A stretch of 32,941 nt of DNA from an uncultured Paracoccaceae bacterium. GTDB lineage: Bacteria; Pseudomonadota; Alphaproteobacteria; Rhodobacterales; Rhodobacteraceae. The translations under genes were made by a program, and so were the position numbers. The DNA is taken from contig CAJXSD010000024.1 in assembly GCA_913060475.1 (NCBI GenBank), positions 1 to 32,941 on the forward strand, written 5' to 3'. A model generated the notes under the pieces. The model was not told where the DNA came from. It made no database searches and saw only the letters and a program-made list of their open reading frames with translations. Shown in pieces: positions 1 through 7,082 of this stretch (position 1 is the stretch's first letter; each line of letters opens with the position of its first letter).

Positions 1-74
1 TGCGCCCCCACACCCAGCACGCCAATACAGGCCACCGCAGCCACGGGGTCCAGCCCCAATTCCGTCATTGCCAT
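1..74 (-). CDS. Membrane protein, 5' end only (possibly a cation:proton antiporter)
   Basis: Only the first 24 codons lie in the window; the gene runs off the left edge. The frame starts at ATG 74 (MAMTELGLDPVAAV...) and then becomes hydrophobic and glycine-rich (ACIGVLGVGA), as at the start of a first membrane helix. An AAGGGA ribosome-binding site lies about ten bases upstream, and an in-frame stop at 99-101 limits the 5' end. It follows dgt on the same strand with a 49-bp gap. The opening resembles NhaP/CPA-type sodium:proton antiporters of roseobacters, but 24 residues cannot prove that. The start and coding status are reasonable; the function is a guess. Confidence 0.4.
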   Translation of the reverse strand, partial: MAMTELGLDPVAAVACIGVLGVGA

Positions 75-123
75 CAGCTTGCATCCCTTATCCGCTGATT
101 AAAATTGAACCGACTCTATAGGG

Positions 124-1266
124 TTAATCATCGCCAATCAATTCTTCATACTGCTGCAATGCGAAACGATCGGTCATCCCCGCGATATAGTCACAGACAA
201 TGCGCGCCAGTTCGGTTTCTGTGGTCACCTGTGCCACATCTTTGCGCCATTGTTTGGGCAATAAATCGGGGCGCTGCATGAACAAGGGAAACAGGGCCAG
301 TAATTTACGCGTGACATCCTGGCGTACCACCACGACAGATGGGGCGCGATACATTCGTGTGAACAGAAATTTTCGGATCACTTTCAAATCAGACCATAAG
401 CCATTGGAAAATTGGACCATTGGCCGGCCGGCCATACGGATATCCTGGGCTGTTTGCGGTGATAGATCCGCCAAATTCGTGCGGGCCACCTGCATCACAT
501 CATCGACCAAAATGCCGAAAAACCGGCGCAATGCCTCGTGTCGGCGGCGGTAATAATTCAGGCCGGGATATTTTTTATCTACCGCGGCAAAGCAATCCTG
601 CAATATTGGCAAATCCGCAATTTCATCCGTCGAAAACAATTCGGCCCGCAATCCATCATGTAGGTCATGATTGTTATAGGCGATATCATCAGCCAATGCG
701 GCCACTTGGGCTTCGCAGCTGGCATAGGTGTGCAATTCCAGATCGTGTTGTTCGTTATATTGTGCCAGAGCATGGGGCAATTCGCCCAACACAGGGCCAT
801 TGTGTTTTGCAATCCCTTCTAGGGTTTCCCATGTCAGGTTCAGACCGTCGAATTCGGCATAGTGGCGTTCCAAATCGGTTACAATTTTCAACGCCTGTGC
901 GTTGTGATCAAACCCGCCATAGGGCGCCATCAGGTCGTTTAACGCATCCTCGCCCGTATGACCAAAGGGGGTATGCCCCAAATCATGCGCCAATGCGACG
1001 GCCTCGGCCAGTTCGTGGTTTAATCCCAATTCACCTGCAATGGTGCGGGCCACTTGGGCCACCTCGATGGAATGGGTCAGGCGGGTGCGGAAATAATCAC
1101 CTTCGTGTTCGACGAACACCTGCGTTTTGTGTTTCAACCTGCGAAAGGCACTGCAATGGATAATGCGATCGCGATCGCGCTGAAAACACGAACGGAATGT
1201 GCTGTCCCCTTCGGGGTGCAATCGCCCGCGCGACTGATCGGGGGCGGATGCATAAATTGCCTGCAT
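124..1266 (-). CDS. dgt: Deoxyguanosinetriphosphate triphosphohydrolase-like protein
   Basis: HD-domain enzyme that removes triphosphate from dNTPs (dGTP in the type enzyme), helping set cytosolic nucleotide pools. The metal-binding HD pattern is visible: His65 in THSIEVAQ, the pair His94-Asp95 with His98 in AHDLGHTPFGH, and a later Asp in ALADDIAYNNHD. The N-terminal segment RSCFQRDRDRI...FRRLKHKTQVF is typical of the family, and 380 aa is the usual length of the alphaproteobacterial type. Start ATG 1266 is preceded by AAAGGC. It is divergent from erpA with an 80-bp shared promoter region, an arrangement common in Rhodobacterales. Family assignment is firm; the exact dNTP preference cannot be read from sequence. 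Confidence 0.95.
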   Translation of the reverse strand: MQAIYASAPDQSRGRLHPEGDSTFRSCFQRDRDRIIHCSAFRRLKHKTQVFVEHEGDYFRTRLTHSIEVAQVARTIAGELGLNHELAEAVALAHDLGHTPFGHTGEDALNDLMAPYGGFDHNAQALKIVTDLERHYAEFDGLNLTWETLEGIAKHNGPVLGELPHALAQYNEQHDLELHTYASCEAQVAALADDIAYNNHDLHDGLRAELFSTDEIADLPILQDCFAAVDKKYPGLNYYRRRHEALRRFFGILVDDVMQVARTNLADLSPQTAQDIRMAGRPMVQFSNGLWSDLKVIRKFLFTRMYRAPSVVVVRQDVTRKLLALFPLFMQRPDLLPKQWRKDVAQVTTETELARIVCDYIAGMTDRFALQQYEELIGDD

Positions 1267-1346
1267 TGAAAATGCCTTTCTTGTCGTGGCCTTTTGCCTG
1301 CCTTATATACTAGGAAACGGTTCGTGTTAAGGATAGGTCACAACAA

Positions 1347-1670
1347 ATGCTTTTGCCCCCCAAAGTCACCCCGCGCGCCTTCGAACGCCTGGATGAAATC
1401 GGCGCCGCAGACCAGGGCATGGCCCTGCGCATCGCGGTCGAAGGTGGCGGGTGTTCCGGGTTTCAGTACGACATAAAACTGGACGCCCCAACCCCCGAGG
1501 ATATGATCCTAGAGGGTCAGGGTCAGAAAGTGGTCATCGACAGTGCATCCCTGCCATTTTTGGAAAACGCGGTGATCGATTTTGCCGATGAACTGATTGG
1601 CGCGCGGTTTGTGATCAATAACCCAAATGCAACCAGTTCTTGTGGCTGCGGCACCAGTTTTTCGATTTAA
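1347..1670 (+). CDS. erpA: HesB/IscA-type iron-sulfur cluster insertion protein
   Basis: Small A-type carrier that holds and delivers Fe-S clusters to apo-enzymes in the cytoplasm. The three ligand cysteines of the family are present: Cys36 in EGGGCSGFQYD, and Cys99 and Cys101 in the C-terminal SSCGCGTSFSI. At 107 aa it has the full length of the family. Translation starts at ATG 1347 (MLLPPKVTPRAF) behind a purine-rich AAGGATAGGT. The gene is divergent from dgt, and its stop overlaps by 4 bp the stop of the convergent uncharacterised gene at 1667-2755. ErpA rather than IscA is inferred from the lack of neighbouring isc/suf genes and from the usual Rhodobacterales context. Confidence 0.9.
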   Translation: MLLPPKVTPRAFERLDEIGAADQGMALRIAVEGGGCSGFQYDIKLDAPTPEDMILEGQGQKVVIDSASLPFLENAVIDFADELIGARFVINNPNATSSCGCGTSFSI

Positions 1671-2755
1671 TGTCCAACCTGTAACCGGTTTCCATCGCGC
1701 TGCAAAATTGGGCTTTGACGGGTGAATTTTTCGAAAAATTCGTCAAAGTGTTCGGACGTATCCGCCACGAATTCAAGCATATCATAGACATCTGGCGGCA
1801 ATGATACCGATAGCGTCTGGGTGGCCACACTGCCCACGGCCATCAATCCGGATGTGTCCATGATCGCCTGCGACAAATGACGCAAGGCACCTGTTTGGTA
1901 CCGGGGCATATCAATGGAACCCACCTGATCAGGCACAACCATTTCAAAGCATTCAGCGCCTTGTAACTGCGCCAGCCAATCGCACATCAGGTATTGGTGA
2001 TAGTCATCCGCCATCACGGACCCTGTCCCAAATTGGGCATCGCTCAGGTGTTTTGTTAACCATGCGGTCCAATCTGCAGGGACCGTTGCACCACAAAACT
2101 GCAGGGCGATGCAGACCTCGGCCAACAAATCCGCGTTTTGTTCCAGCATCGACAAAATACCGACAAAGTGCAGCGATTTTACGGTATGATCAGTGACAGC
2201 AGGATCGCGACGGCCATATTCGCTGAGGTAAAAAATGATATGGGTCAGTTCATAGGCGGCCTTTTTGTTGGGCAGGGCAAAGGTCGCACTGGTATTGATA
2301 AAGTGATGCAACCGCTGATCCAGACCCTCAAGCCCGGTCAATTCCACATCGACACGCTGGGCCAGCCTGCGCGCCTCGGCCCGTTGCAGGTCAGACAATT
2401 CGCCGTCGACCAACTGCTGTGTTGCGCACCAATGGGCCAGATCGCCCGCCTTGTCACCTGCGAATCCCAAGGCCTCTAGATCCAATGCGATTGACAGGAA
2501 AAACCGATAATACTGCGGAAAAAACTGCAGTTTATGTTCAATTGTATCATAGAATTCGCCGTAAACGGCCAAGGCCTCTGACGGAACCGCCTGCCCCGAT
2601 GATTCCAGCACATTCAGCGCTTCTGCATTTTCTTTCAGCCAAAACACATCGTCGGGTTTGCGACGTAACTGGGCAACCATGTCCAGAACAGATTGAATGC
2701 GCTGCGATGGCGTGGCTTTGGGTATTAGCGGTTTGAACTGAATGATATTTGACAT
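1667..2755 (-). CDS. Uncharacterised protein, partner of the repeat peptide (candidate maturation enzyme)
   Basis: A 362-aa soluble, largely helical protein without signal peptide or membrane segment. I do not recognise a characterised family; it may match a DUF restricted to Rhodobacterales. Segments that look conserved are KKAAYELTHIIFYLSEYG near residue 165, NADLLAEVCIALQFCG near 205, and DDYHQYLMCDWLAQL near 250. Their spaced His, Asp/Glu and Cys residues could bind metal or line an alpha-toroid cavity. The gene lies 108 bp downstream of the 98-aa repeat peptide on the same strand, separated by two hairpins, one a good terminator ending 22 bp before ATG 2755. The ribosome-binding site is weak (AGGTTCGTC). 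This suggests low readthrough expression relative to the peptide. A role in modifying or handling that peptide is inference from context only. Confidence 0.75.
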   Translation of the reverse strand: MSNIIQFKPLIPKATPSQRIQSVLDMVAQLRRKPDDVFWLKENAEALNVLESSGQAVPSEALAVYGEFYDTIEHKLQFFPQYYRFFLSIALDLEALGFAGDKAGDLAHWCATQQLVDGELSDLQRAEARRLAQRVDVELTGLEGLDQRLHHFINTSATFALPNKKAAYELTHIIFYLSEYGRRDPAVTDHTVKSLHFVGILSMLEQNADLLAEVCIALQFCGATVPADWTAWLTKHLSDAQFGTGSVMADDYHQYLMCDWLAQLQGAECFEMVVPDQVGSIDMPRYQTGALRHLSQAIMDTSGLMAVGSVATQTLSVSLPPDVYDMLEFVADTSEHFDEFFEKFTRQSPILQRDGNRLQVGH

Positions 2756-2776
2756 GACGAACCTATAATCTGGGAT

Positions 2777-2814
2777 AAAAAAACCGCGCGGAAGTGTGAG
2801 GTGCCGCGCGGTTT
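2777..2814 (-). terminator. Rho-independent terminator/attenuator between repeat peptide and partner gene
   Basis: An 11-bp perfect stem (2781-2791 with 2804-2814, core CCGCGCGG) and a 12-base loop are followed on the reverse strand by seven U (2783-2777). It ends 22 bp before the start codon of the 1667-2755 gene. It should stop most transcripts from the repeat-peptide gene, leaving partial readthrough. Confidence 0.85.
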
Positions 2815-2820
2815 TGGGAA

Positions 2821-2874
2821 CTGGTTCATGCGTTAGGGGCGTTGGGGTGCACCCCTAGCAACATTATGAACCAG
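2821..2874 (-). repeat. Large imperfect stem-loop over the stop codon of the repeat-peptide gene
   Basis: Outer arms CTGGTTCAT (2821-2829) and ATGAACCAG (2866-2874) pair over 9 bp. Inside, TAGGGG (2834-2839) can pair with CCCCTA (2852-2857). A competing 12-bp palindrome GGGGTGCACCCC lies at 2844-2855. The TAA stop (2864-2866) and the last codons sit within the structure. It could protect the 3' end of the peptide mRNA. Confidence 0.6.
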
Positions 2875-3160
2875 ATGAAAATGCGCCTGTGCGTTCACCT
2901 TGCGTGATAACGGCGGATGCCACGGGCGCAGACCCTGATGAAAAACGACCCGTATGGACACCATCATAGACATTGTTGGTCATTGTTGGTGCTGATCCTG
3001 ATGAAAAACGGCCGGTGTGTACGCCATCAAACACATCGTTAGACATGGCTGGCGCTGATCCAGAAGAAAAACGGCCTGTGTGTACGCCATCATAGATGGA
3101 TGTTTCGCTTAGAAAATCAACTGCGCTTTCGACTTCAGGTAGTGAGATTAGATTGAGCAT
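2864..3160 (-). CDS. 98-aa peptide with four 21-residue repeats (RiPP-precursor-like)
   Basis: A short leader-like segment (residues 1-22, MLNLISLPEVESAVDFLSE...) is followed by repeats starting at residues 23, 44, 65 and 86. The repeat core is [YF]DGVHTGRFSSGSAP; the fourth copy is degenerate (ERTGAFSSGS) and ends the protein. Start ATG 3160 is chosen over an upstream in-frame GTG/ATG because GGAGGG sits 6 bases before it. The repeats differ by silent changes: five of eight codons differ between copies two and three over DGVHTGRF, so the amino-acid sequence is under selection. There is no Cys, no membrane helix and no signal peptide. The protein is probably made in excess of the downstream 362-aa protein because of the intervening terminator. 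A modified-peptide precursor is the leading idea; a structural or binding repeat protein is the alternative. Confidence 0.8.
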   Translation of the reverse strand: MLNLISLPEVESAVDFLSETSIYDGVHTGRFSSGSAPAMSNDVFDGVHTGRFSSGSAPTMTNNVYDGVHTGRFSSGSAPVASAVITQGERTGAFSSGS

Positions 3161-3442
3161 TTTTCCCTCCAAGGTTGAATGACCCAAAAATTACCCCTTA
3201 TGCGTGTTAGGCAAGTGTCTTTTTGTCTTTTAGTTGTGTTACATCGCGAAACGCAGCCCTGAATTGAGTTAAGCCATTGATATCGCGTCACATAAAACTG
3301 GGACTTTTTTCGCCCTATGATTGGAACATGCCACATTTCAAGAGGTATAGTGCCATGTTTTCGGGGGAATCAGACGAATCAAACTGCTTGCCACTGTCAC
3401 GGTTTCCCCGTTACAAGACGCACACCAACCCAAGGAGCCGTC

Positions 3443-4222
3443 ATGAAAATCGCGACCTTTAACATCAACGGAATAAAAGCGCGCATCGCGGCATTGCCCG
3501 AATGGCTGGATCAGGCACAGCCCGATGTGGTTGTGTTACAAGAAATCAAATCCGTTGATGAGGCATTTCCCCGCGAAATTTTCGAGGACCGCGGATACAA
3601 CGTCGAAACCCATGGCCAGAAATCATTCAACGGCGTGGCCATATTGTCGAAACTGCCACTAGAGGATGTCAGCCGTGGCCTGCCGGGCGATGACACAGAC
3701 GAACAGGCCCGCTGGATCGAGGCAACGGTTGTGGGCAAAACCGCCCTGCGCATCTGTGGTCTGTACCTGCCCAATGGGAACCCTGCGCCGGGTCCGAAAT
3801 ATGATTATAAACTGGCCTGGATGCAGCGCCTTTATGCGCGCGCAGAACAATTGATGGCCTCGGAAATGCCGGCGCTGATGGCGGGCGATTATAATATCAT
3901 CCCCCAAGCCGAAGATGCCGCCCGCCCCGACGCCTGGACCAATGACGCGTTATTTCGCCCCGAAAGCCGCGCGGCCTTTCGCAAAATCGTGAACCTAGGA
4001 TTTACCGAGGCCTTTCGTGCCAGACACCAAGGACCGGGCCATTATAGTTTCTGGGATTACCAAGCGGGCGCATGGAACCGCAATGACGGCATTCGCATTG
4101 ATCATTTTCTGCTGACCCCCAGCTGTGCGGATTTATTGCGGGACTGTCAGATCGACAAAGATGTGCGTGCCGGTGAAAAACCGTCAGATCACGTGCCAGT
4201 TTGGATTGATCTCGATCTCTAG
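3443..4222 (+). CDS. xth: Exodeoxyribonuclease III / AP endonuclease
   Basis: Base-excision repair enzyme that cuts at abasic sites and degrades 3' ends of duplex DNA, acting in the cytoplasm on the chromosome. Motifs of the ExoIII family are complete: FNINGIKARI with Asn7, VVLQEIK with the metal-ligand Glu34, GDYNIIP, and the C-terminal SDHVPVW with Asp249-His250. At 259 aa it matches the family. ATG 3443 is preceded by AAGGAG at 3432-3437; a longer in-frame reading from 3317 lacks family similarity and was not used. In related genomes I recall it close to erpA, so the repeat-peptide cassette appears to lie between two usual neighbours. Its 3' end overlaps the convergent monooxygenase gene by 4 bp. 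Confidence 0.93.
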   Translation: MKIATFNINGIKARIAALPEWLDQAQPDVVVLQEIKSVDEAFPREIFEDRGYNVETHGQKSFNGVAILSKLPLEDVSRGLPGDDTDEQARWIEATVVGKTALRICGLYLPNGNPAPGPKYDYKLAWMQRLYARAEQLMASEMPALMAGDYNIIPQAEDAARPDAWTNDALFRPESRAAFRKIVNLGFTEAFRARHQGPGHYSFWDYQAGAWNRNDGIRIDHFLLTPSCADLLRDCQIDKDVRAGEKPSDHVPVWIDLDL

Positions 4223-5391
4223 ATTTCTTGGGTAATATCGTAATTGTAAATCCAGTCAAACTGCCGCACCAAGGACGCGGGCCGCAGTTTTGATGCAATG
4301 CGCAGCGCGTTCTGTGCGGATACCCGGACCAAGGGCTGCGATAGGTGATATTTCCACGCATTCCGACTGGCGGTATTGACAACCCGCGTGACGCGCGGTT
4401 TGCGCAAATCTTGGTATCTGCGATAGGCTGAAACGACCGGTTCACCCTGCCCCAAACAGGCCGCCAGCGCCCATGCATCCTCGATCGCCTGAACGGCGCC
4501 CTGGGCCATAAAGGGTAATGTTGGATGTGCCGCATCGCCCAATAAAACAATTTTGCCACGGTGCCATGTTGGCGCAACAGGACGCAGGAACAATCCCCAT
4601 TTGTTCACCTGATCAATCGATGAAATGGCCTGACCGATTGCCCCCCCAAAATCATCAAAGGCCGCCTGGACCTGATCGGGCTCATCCGGGATCGACCAGC
4701 TTTGATCGGTCCAATTCTCGTGTTCCTGGATCAGGACCATGTTCAAATCCCGCCCGCCGCGCAACGGGTAACTGACAACATGGCGGTGCGGTGCCATATG
4801 GATTTGGGCTATCGCAGCCTGACCGATATCATTTGGCACAATCGCGCGCCAGGCCACCTGCCCGGAAAATTGCGCCTGATCTTGCCCGCCTAACACATAG
4901 GACCGGCAAAGTGAATTTACACCATCCGCCCCAACGATGACGTCCGCTGTTTGGGGACCCTGTGGGGTGTCCAACGCGTGGCCCTGATGTGATACCTGCG
5001 TTACGGGGCAATTTGTGGCGACATCGATCCCCAGCCCAAGACAGGCCTGATACAGCACATCCAATAAATCTGCGCGGTGAAAAAACCGGTACCCAACCGC
5101 GGCACCATATTTTTGCAAATCTAATCGCGCGGCCAGCCGACCCTGCGCATAATCGCGCAATTCAATGGCCTGCGCCATGCAGGCGCGCGCATCCAACGAT
5201 TGCGCCAGCCCCAAAGTTTGCAAAACGTAAAATCCGTTTGGGCTGATTTGCAGGCCTGCACCGACCTCGCGCAAGGCGGGGGCCTGTTCGATAACGCGAA
5301 CGCGCAGCCCATGATGATGGGCCGCCAAGGCAAAGGTCAGCCCGCCAATCCCCGCGCCGACCACCAATATATCTGAATCAAACCCCGCCAT
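4219..5391 (-). CDS. FAD-dependent monooxygenase (UbiH / salicylate-hydroxylase type)
   Basis: Group A flavoprotein hydroxylase expected to hydroxylate an aromatic or related substrate with NAD(P)H and O2. The N-terminal dinucleotide fold is at residues 8-17 (ILVVGAGIGG), the second FAD/NADPH motif is VIVGADGVNS, and the third is KIVLLGDAAHPTLPF. At 390 aa it is normal for 3-hydroxybenzoate/salicylate hydroxylase-like proteins. The substrate cannot be predicted and no catabolic neighbours are present. No Shine-Dalgarno is visible: the ATG at 5391 lies only 7 bases beyond the terminator stem of upstream dksA. Expression therefore depends on terminator readthrough or translation without a standard ribosome-binding site. 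Confidence 0.88.
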   Translation of the reverse strand: MAGFDSDILVVGAGIGGLTFALAAHHHGLRVRVIEQAPALREVGAGLQISPNGFYVLQTLGLAQSLDARACMAQAIELRDYAQGRLAARLDLQKYGAAVGYRFFHRADLLDVLYQACLGLGIDVATNCPVTQVSHQGHALDTPQGPQTADVIVGADGVNSLCRSYVLGGQDQAQFSGQVAWRAIVPNDIGQAAIAQIHMAPHRHVVSYPLRGGRDLNMVLIQEHENWTDQSWSIPDEPDQVQAAFDDFGGAIGQAISSIDQVNKWGLFLRPVAPTWHRGKIVLLGDAAHPTLPFMAQGAVQAIEDAWALAACLGQGEPVVSAYRRYQDLRKPRVTRVVNTASRNAWKYHLSQPLVRVSAQNALRIASKLRPASLVRQFDWIYNYDITQEI

Positions 5392-5394
5392 ATT

Positions 5395-5422
5395 GAAAAA
5401 GCCGAAGCGTTAACTTCGGCTT
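5395..5422 (-). terminator. Rho-independent terminator after dksA
   Basis: A 9-bp perfect stem (AAGCCGAAG at 5399-5407 with CTTCGGCTT at 5414-5422) and a 6-base loop give five U on the reverse strand (5399-5395). It abuts the start codon of the monooxygenase gene (5391). Confidence 0.85.
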
Positions 5423-5427
5423 GGGTC

Positions 5428-5850
5428 TCAATCGTCGCGATGCACTTTTTCGCGGCGCTCGTGTTTTTCTTGCGCCTCTAGGGTCATGGTTGCGATTGGC
5501 CGTGCGTCCAAACGTTTCAGCGAAATTTGGTCACCGGTCATTTCGCAATATCCATACTCACCGTTGTCAATCCGACGCAGCGCTGCATCAATTTTGGCAA
5601 CCAATTTACGCTGGCGATCACGCGTGCGCAATTCCAGGGCGCGGTCGGTTTCTTCGCTGGCGCGATCCGTGATATCGGGAATGTTGCGTGTGGTGCCTTG
5701 CAAACCTTCGATTGTGTCGCGGCTGTCTGACAGCAAATCGTGTTTCCAAGCAATTAATTTTCTGCGAAAATATTCCAGCTGACGGTCATTCATAAATGGT
5801 TCGTCTTCGGCTGGTGTGTAATCATCAGGAAGAATAACGTCTTGTTTCAT
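5428..5850 (-). CDS. dksA: DksA/TraR-family RNA polymerase-binding regulator
   Basis: Binds in the RNA polymerase secondary channel and, with ppGpp, reprograms transcription. The acidic coiled-coil-tip motif DxxDxA is present in PDITDRASEETDRA, and the C-terminal globule reads YCEMTGDQISLKRLDARP. Only one cysteine of the usual four-cysteine zinc finger remains, as in the DksA of Rhodobacter-type bacteria. Start ATG 5850 gives 140 aa (MKQDVILPDDYTPAEDEPF), matches relatives and has GAGGGG upstream. An in-frame ATG at 5883 with an even stronger GGAGGA would add 11 residues, so a longer form or leader cannot be excluded. It ends 36 bp before the monooxygenase start, with a terminator between them. 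Confidence 0.93.
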   Translation of the reverse strand: MKQDVILPDDYTPAEDEPFMNDRQLEYFRRKLIAWKHDLLSDSRDTIEGLQGTTRNIPDITDRASEETDRALELRTRDRQRKLVAKIDAALRRIDNGEYGYCEMTGDQISLKRLDARPIATMTLEAQEKHERREKVHRDD

Positions 5851-6048
5851 TGTTTTCCCCTCATGCAGGTCAGTATGTGACATGCATTCTCCTCCGTACA
5901 TAATGCGATACTCGCCTATGGGCGTGCATCTAACGCAAAGATGACCCAATGTCACTAGCCAAACCGAAGATTGCAGCTATTTCATTTAGTCGTTACAAAG
6001 CGCACAACACATCGATAGCAAAGACTGAGAGCAAGGACCGAGAGCCTG

Positions 6049-6888
6049 ATGAAATTTACATCAACCGCGGATTATGTCGCCCCGCAGGATTTAACCCTAG
6101 CCGTGAACGCAGCGATCCAGCTGCAACGCCCCTTGTTGATCAAGGGCGAACCAGGCACGGGCAAAACCGAATTGGCCAAACAGGTGGCCAAGGGGTTAGG
6201 GTTGGATCTGATCGAATGGAACATCAAATCCACCACCAAGGCGCAACAGGGTCTATACGAATATGATGCCGTATCACGTCTGCGCGACAGCCAGCTGGGA
6301 GACGAACGTGTGCATGACGTTGCAAATTATATTCGGCAGGGCAAATTATGGCAGGCCTTTGCCGCGGATCGGCGCGTTGTTTTGTTGATTGATGAAATCG
6401 ACAAGGCCGACATTGAATTCCCAAATGACCTGCTGCAAGAGCTGGATAAAATGGAATTCTATGTCTATGAAACGGGTCAAACCATCCGTGCGGAAAATCG
6501 CCCCATCGTTATTATTACGTCAAACAACGAAAAGGAATTGCCAGACGCATTCCTGCGACGGTGTTTTTTCCATTACATCCAGTTTCCCGATCTCGAAACA
6601 ATGCAGGATATCGTTCGTGTGCATTACCCCGATATCAAAGAAAAACTGCTGACGACCGCATTGACGCAATTCTATGACATCCGCGAACAGCCCGGGTTAA
6701 AGAAAAAGCCATCCACCTCTGAGGTGCTGGATTGGCTGAAACTGATCCTGGCCGAGGATCTAAGCCCCGAAGATTTACAGCGCGATGGCGCAAACCTGTT
6801 GCCAAAACTGCATGGCGCGTTGTTGAAAAATGAACAAGACGTTCATTTATTTGAACGACTGGCATTTATGTCGCGACAAAAACGATAA
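6049..6888 (+). CDS. MoxR-family AAA+ ATPase
   Basis: AAA+ chaperone-like ATPase that typically works with a von Willebrand factor A protein to activate or assemble a client, often by metal insertion. Walker A GEPGTGKT is at residues 33-40, Walker B LLIDEID at 112-118, sensor 1 is in IVIITSNNEKELP, and an arginine finger region is in DAFLRRCFF. At 279 aa it is a compact, complete MoxR. ATG 6049 has a modest GAGAG upstream. The VWA protein 0.2 kb downstream (7083-8267) is the expected partner, as in CoxD/CoxE-type pairs. No carbon monoxide dehydrogenase genes are in the window, so the client is unknown. Confidence 0.92.
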   Translation: MKFTSTADYVAPQDLTLAVNAAIQLQRPLLIKGEPGTGKTELAKQVAKGLGLDLIEWNIKSTTKAQQGLYEYDAVSRLRDSQLGDERVHDVANYIRQGKLWQAFAADRRVVLLIDEIDKADIEFPNDLLQELDKMEFYVYETGQTIRAENRPIVIITSNNEKELPDAFLRRCFFHYIQFPDLETMQDIVRVHYPDIKEKLLTTALTQFYDIREQPGLKKKPSTSEVLDWLKLILAEDLSPEDLQRDGANLLPKLHGALLKNEQDVHLFERLAFMSRQKR

Positions 6889-6913
6889 CCCTAACACACA
6901 GACGGGAAACCAC

Positions 6914-7078
6914 ATGTACCTTATCATTGGATTAATTGGCGTAGCACTTGGGGCGTATCGGGCCAAGAAACTGAACGGCAATCGCGCGGATATTTTGCAA
7001 TACGCCGCAGGCTTTGGCATTTTGTTCGCGGTTCTGGCCCTGGTCGCGACAATTCTGCTGGACCGTACTGTGATCTAG
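6914..7078 (+). CDS. 54-aa small membrane protein in the MoxR-VWA operon
   Basis: The frame MYLIIGLIGVALGAYRAKK... to ...LLDRTVI contains two hydrophobic stretches (residues 2-14 and about 32-49) separated by a basic, polar loop (AKKLNGNRADILQ). It is therefore a two-helix inner-membrane protein. It sits 25 bp after the MoxR gene and 4 bp before the VWA gene, clearly within the operon. ATG 6914 is preceded by GGGAAAC. I do not recognise a named family. It may anchor the MoxR/VWA pair at the membrane, but that is inference from position. Confidence 0.75.
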   Translation: MYLIIGLIGVALGAYRAKKLNGNRADILQYAAGFGILFAVLALVATILLDRTVI

Positions 7079-7082
7079 GCCC

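Noticed and set aside
420..1163. A 247-codon forward frame
   Set aside because: Antisense to dgt, which has complete motifs; its Pro/Arg/Cys-rich composition is that of a shadow frame.
2867..3094. CRISPR-like or satellite array
   Set aside because: Units are contiguous 63-bp coding repeats kept in frame with protein-level conservation and no unique spacers.
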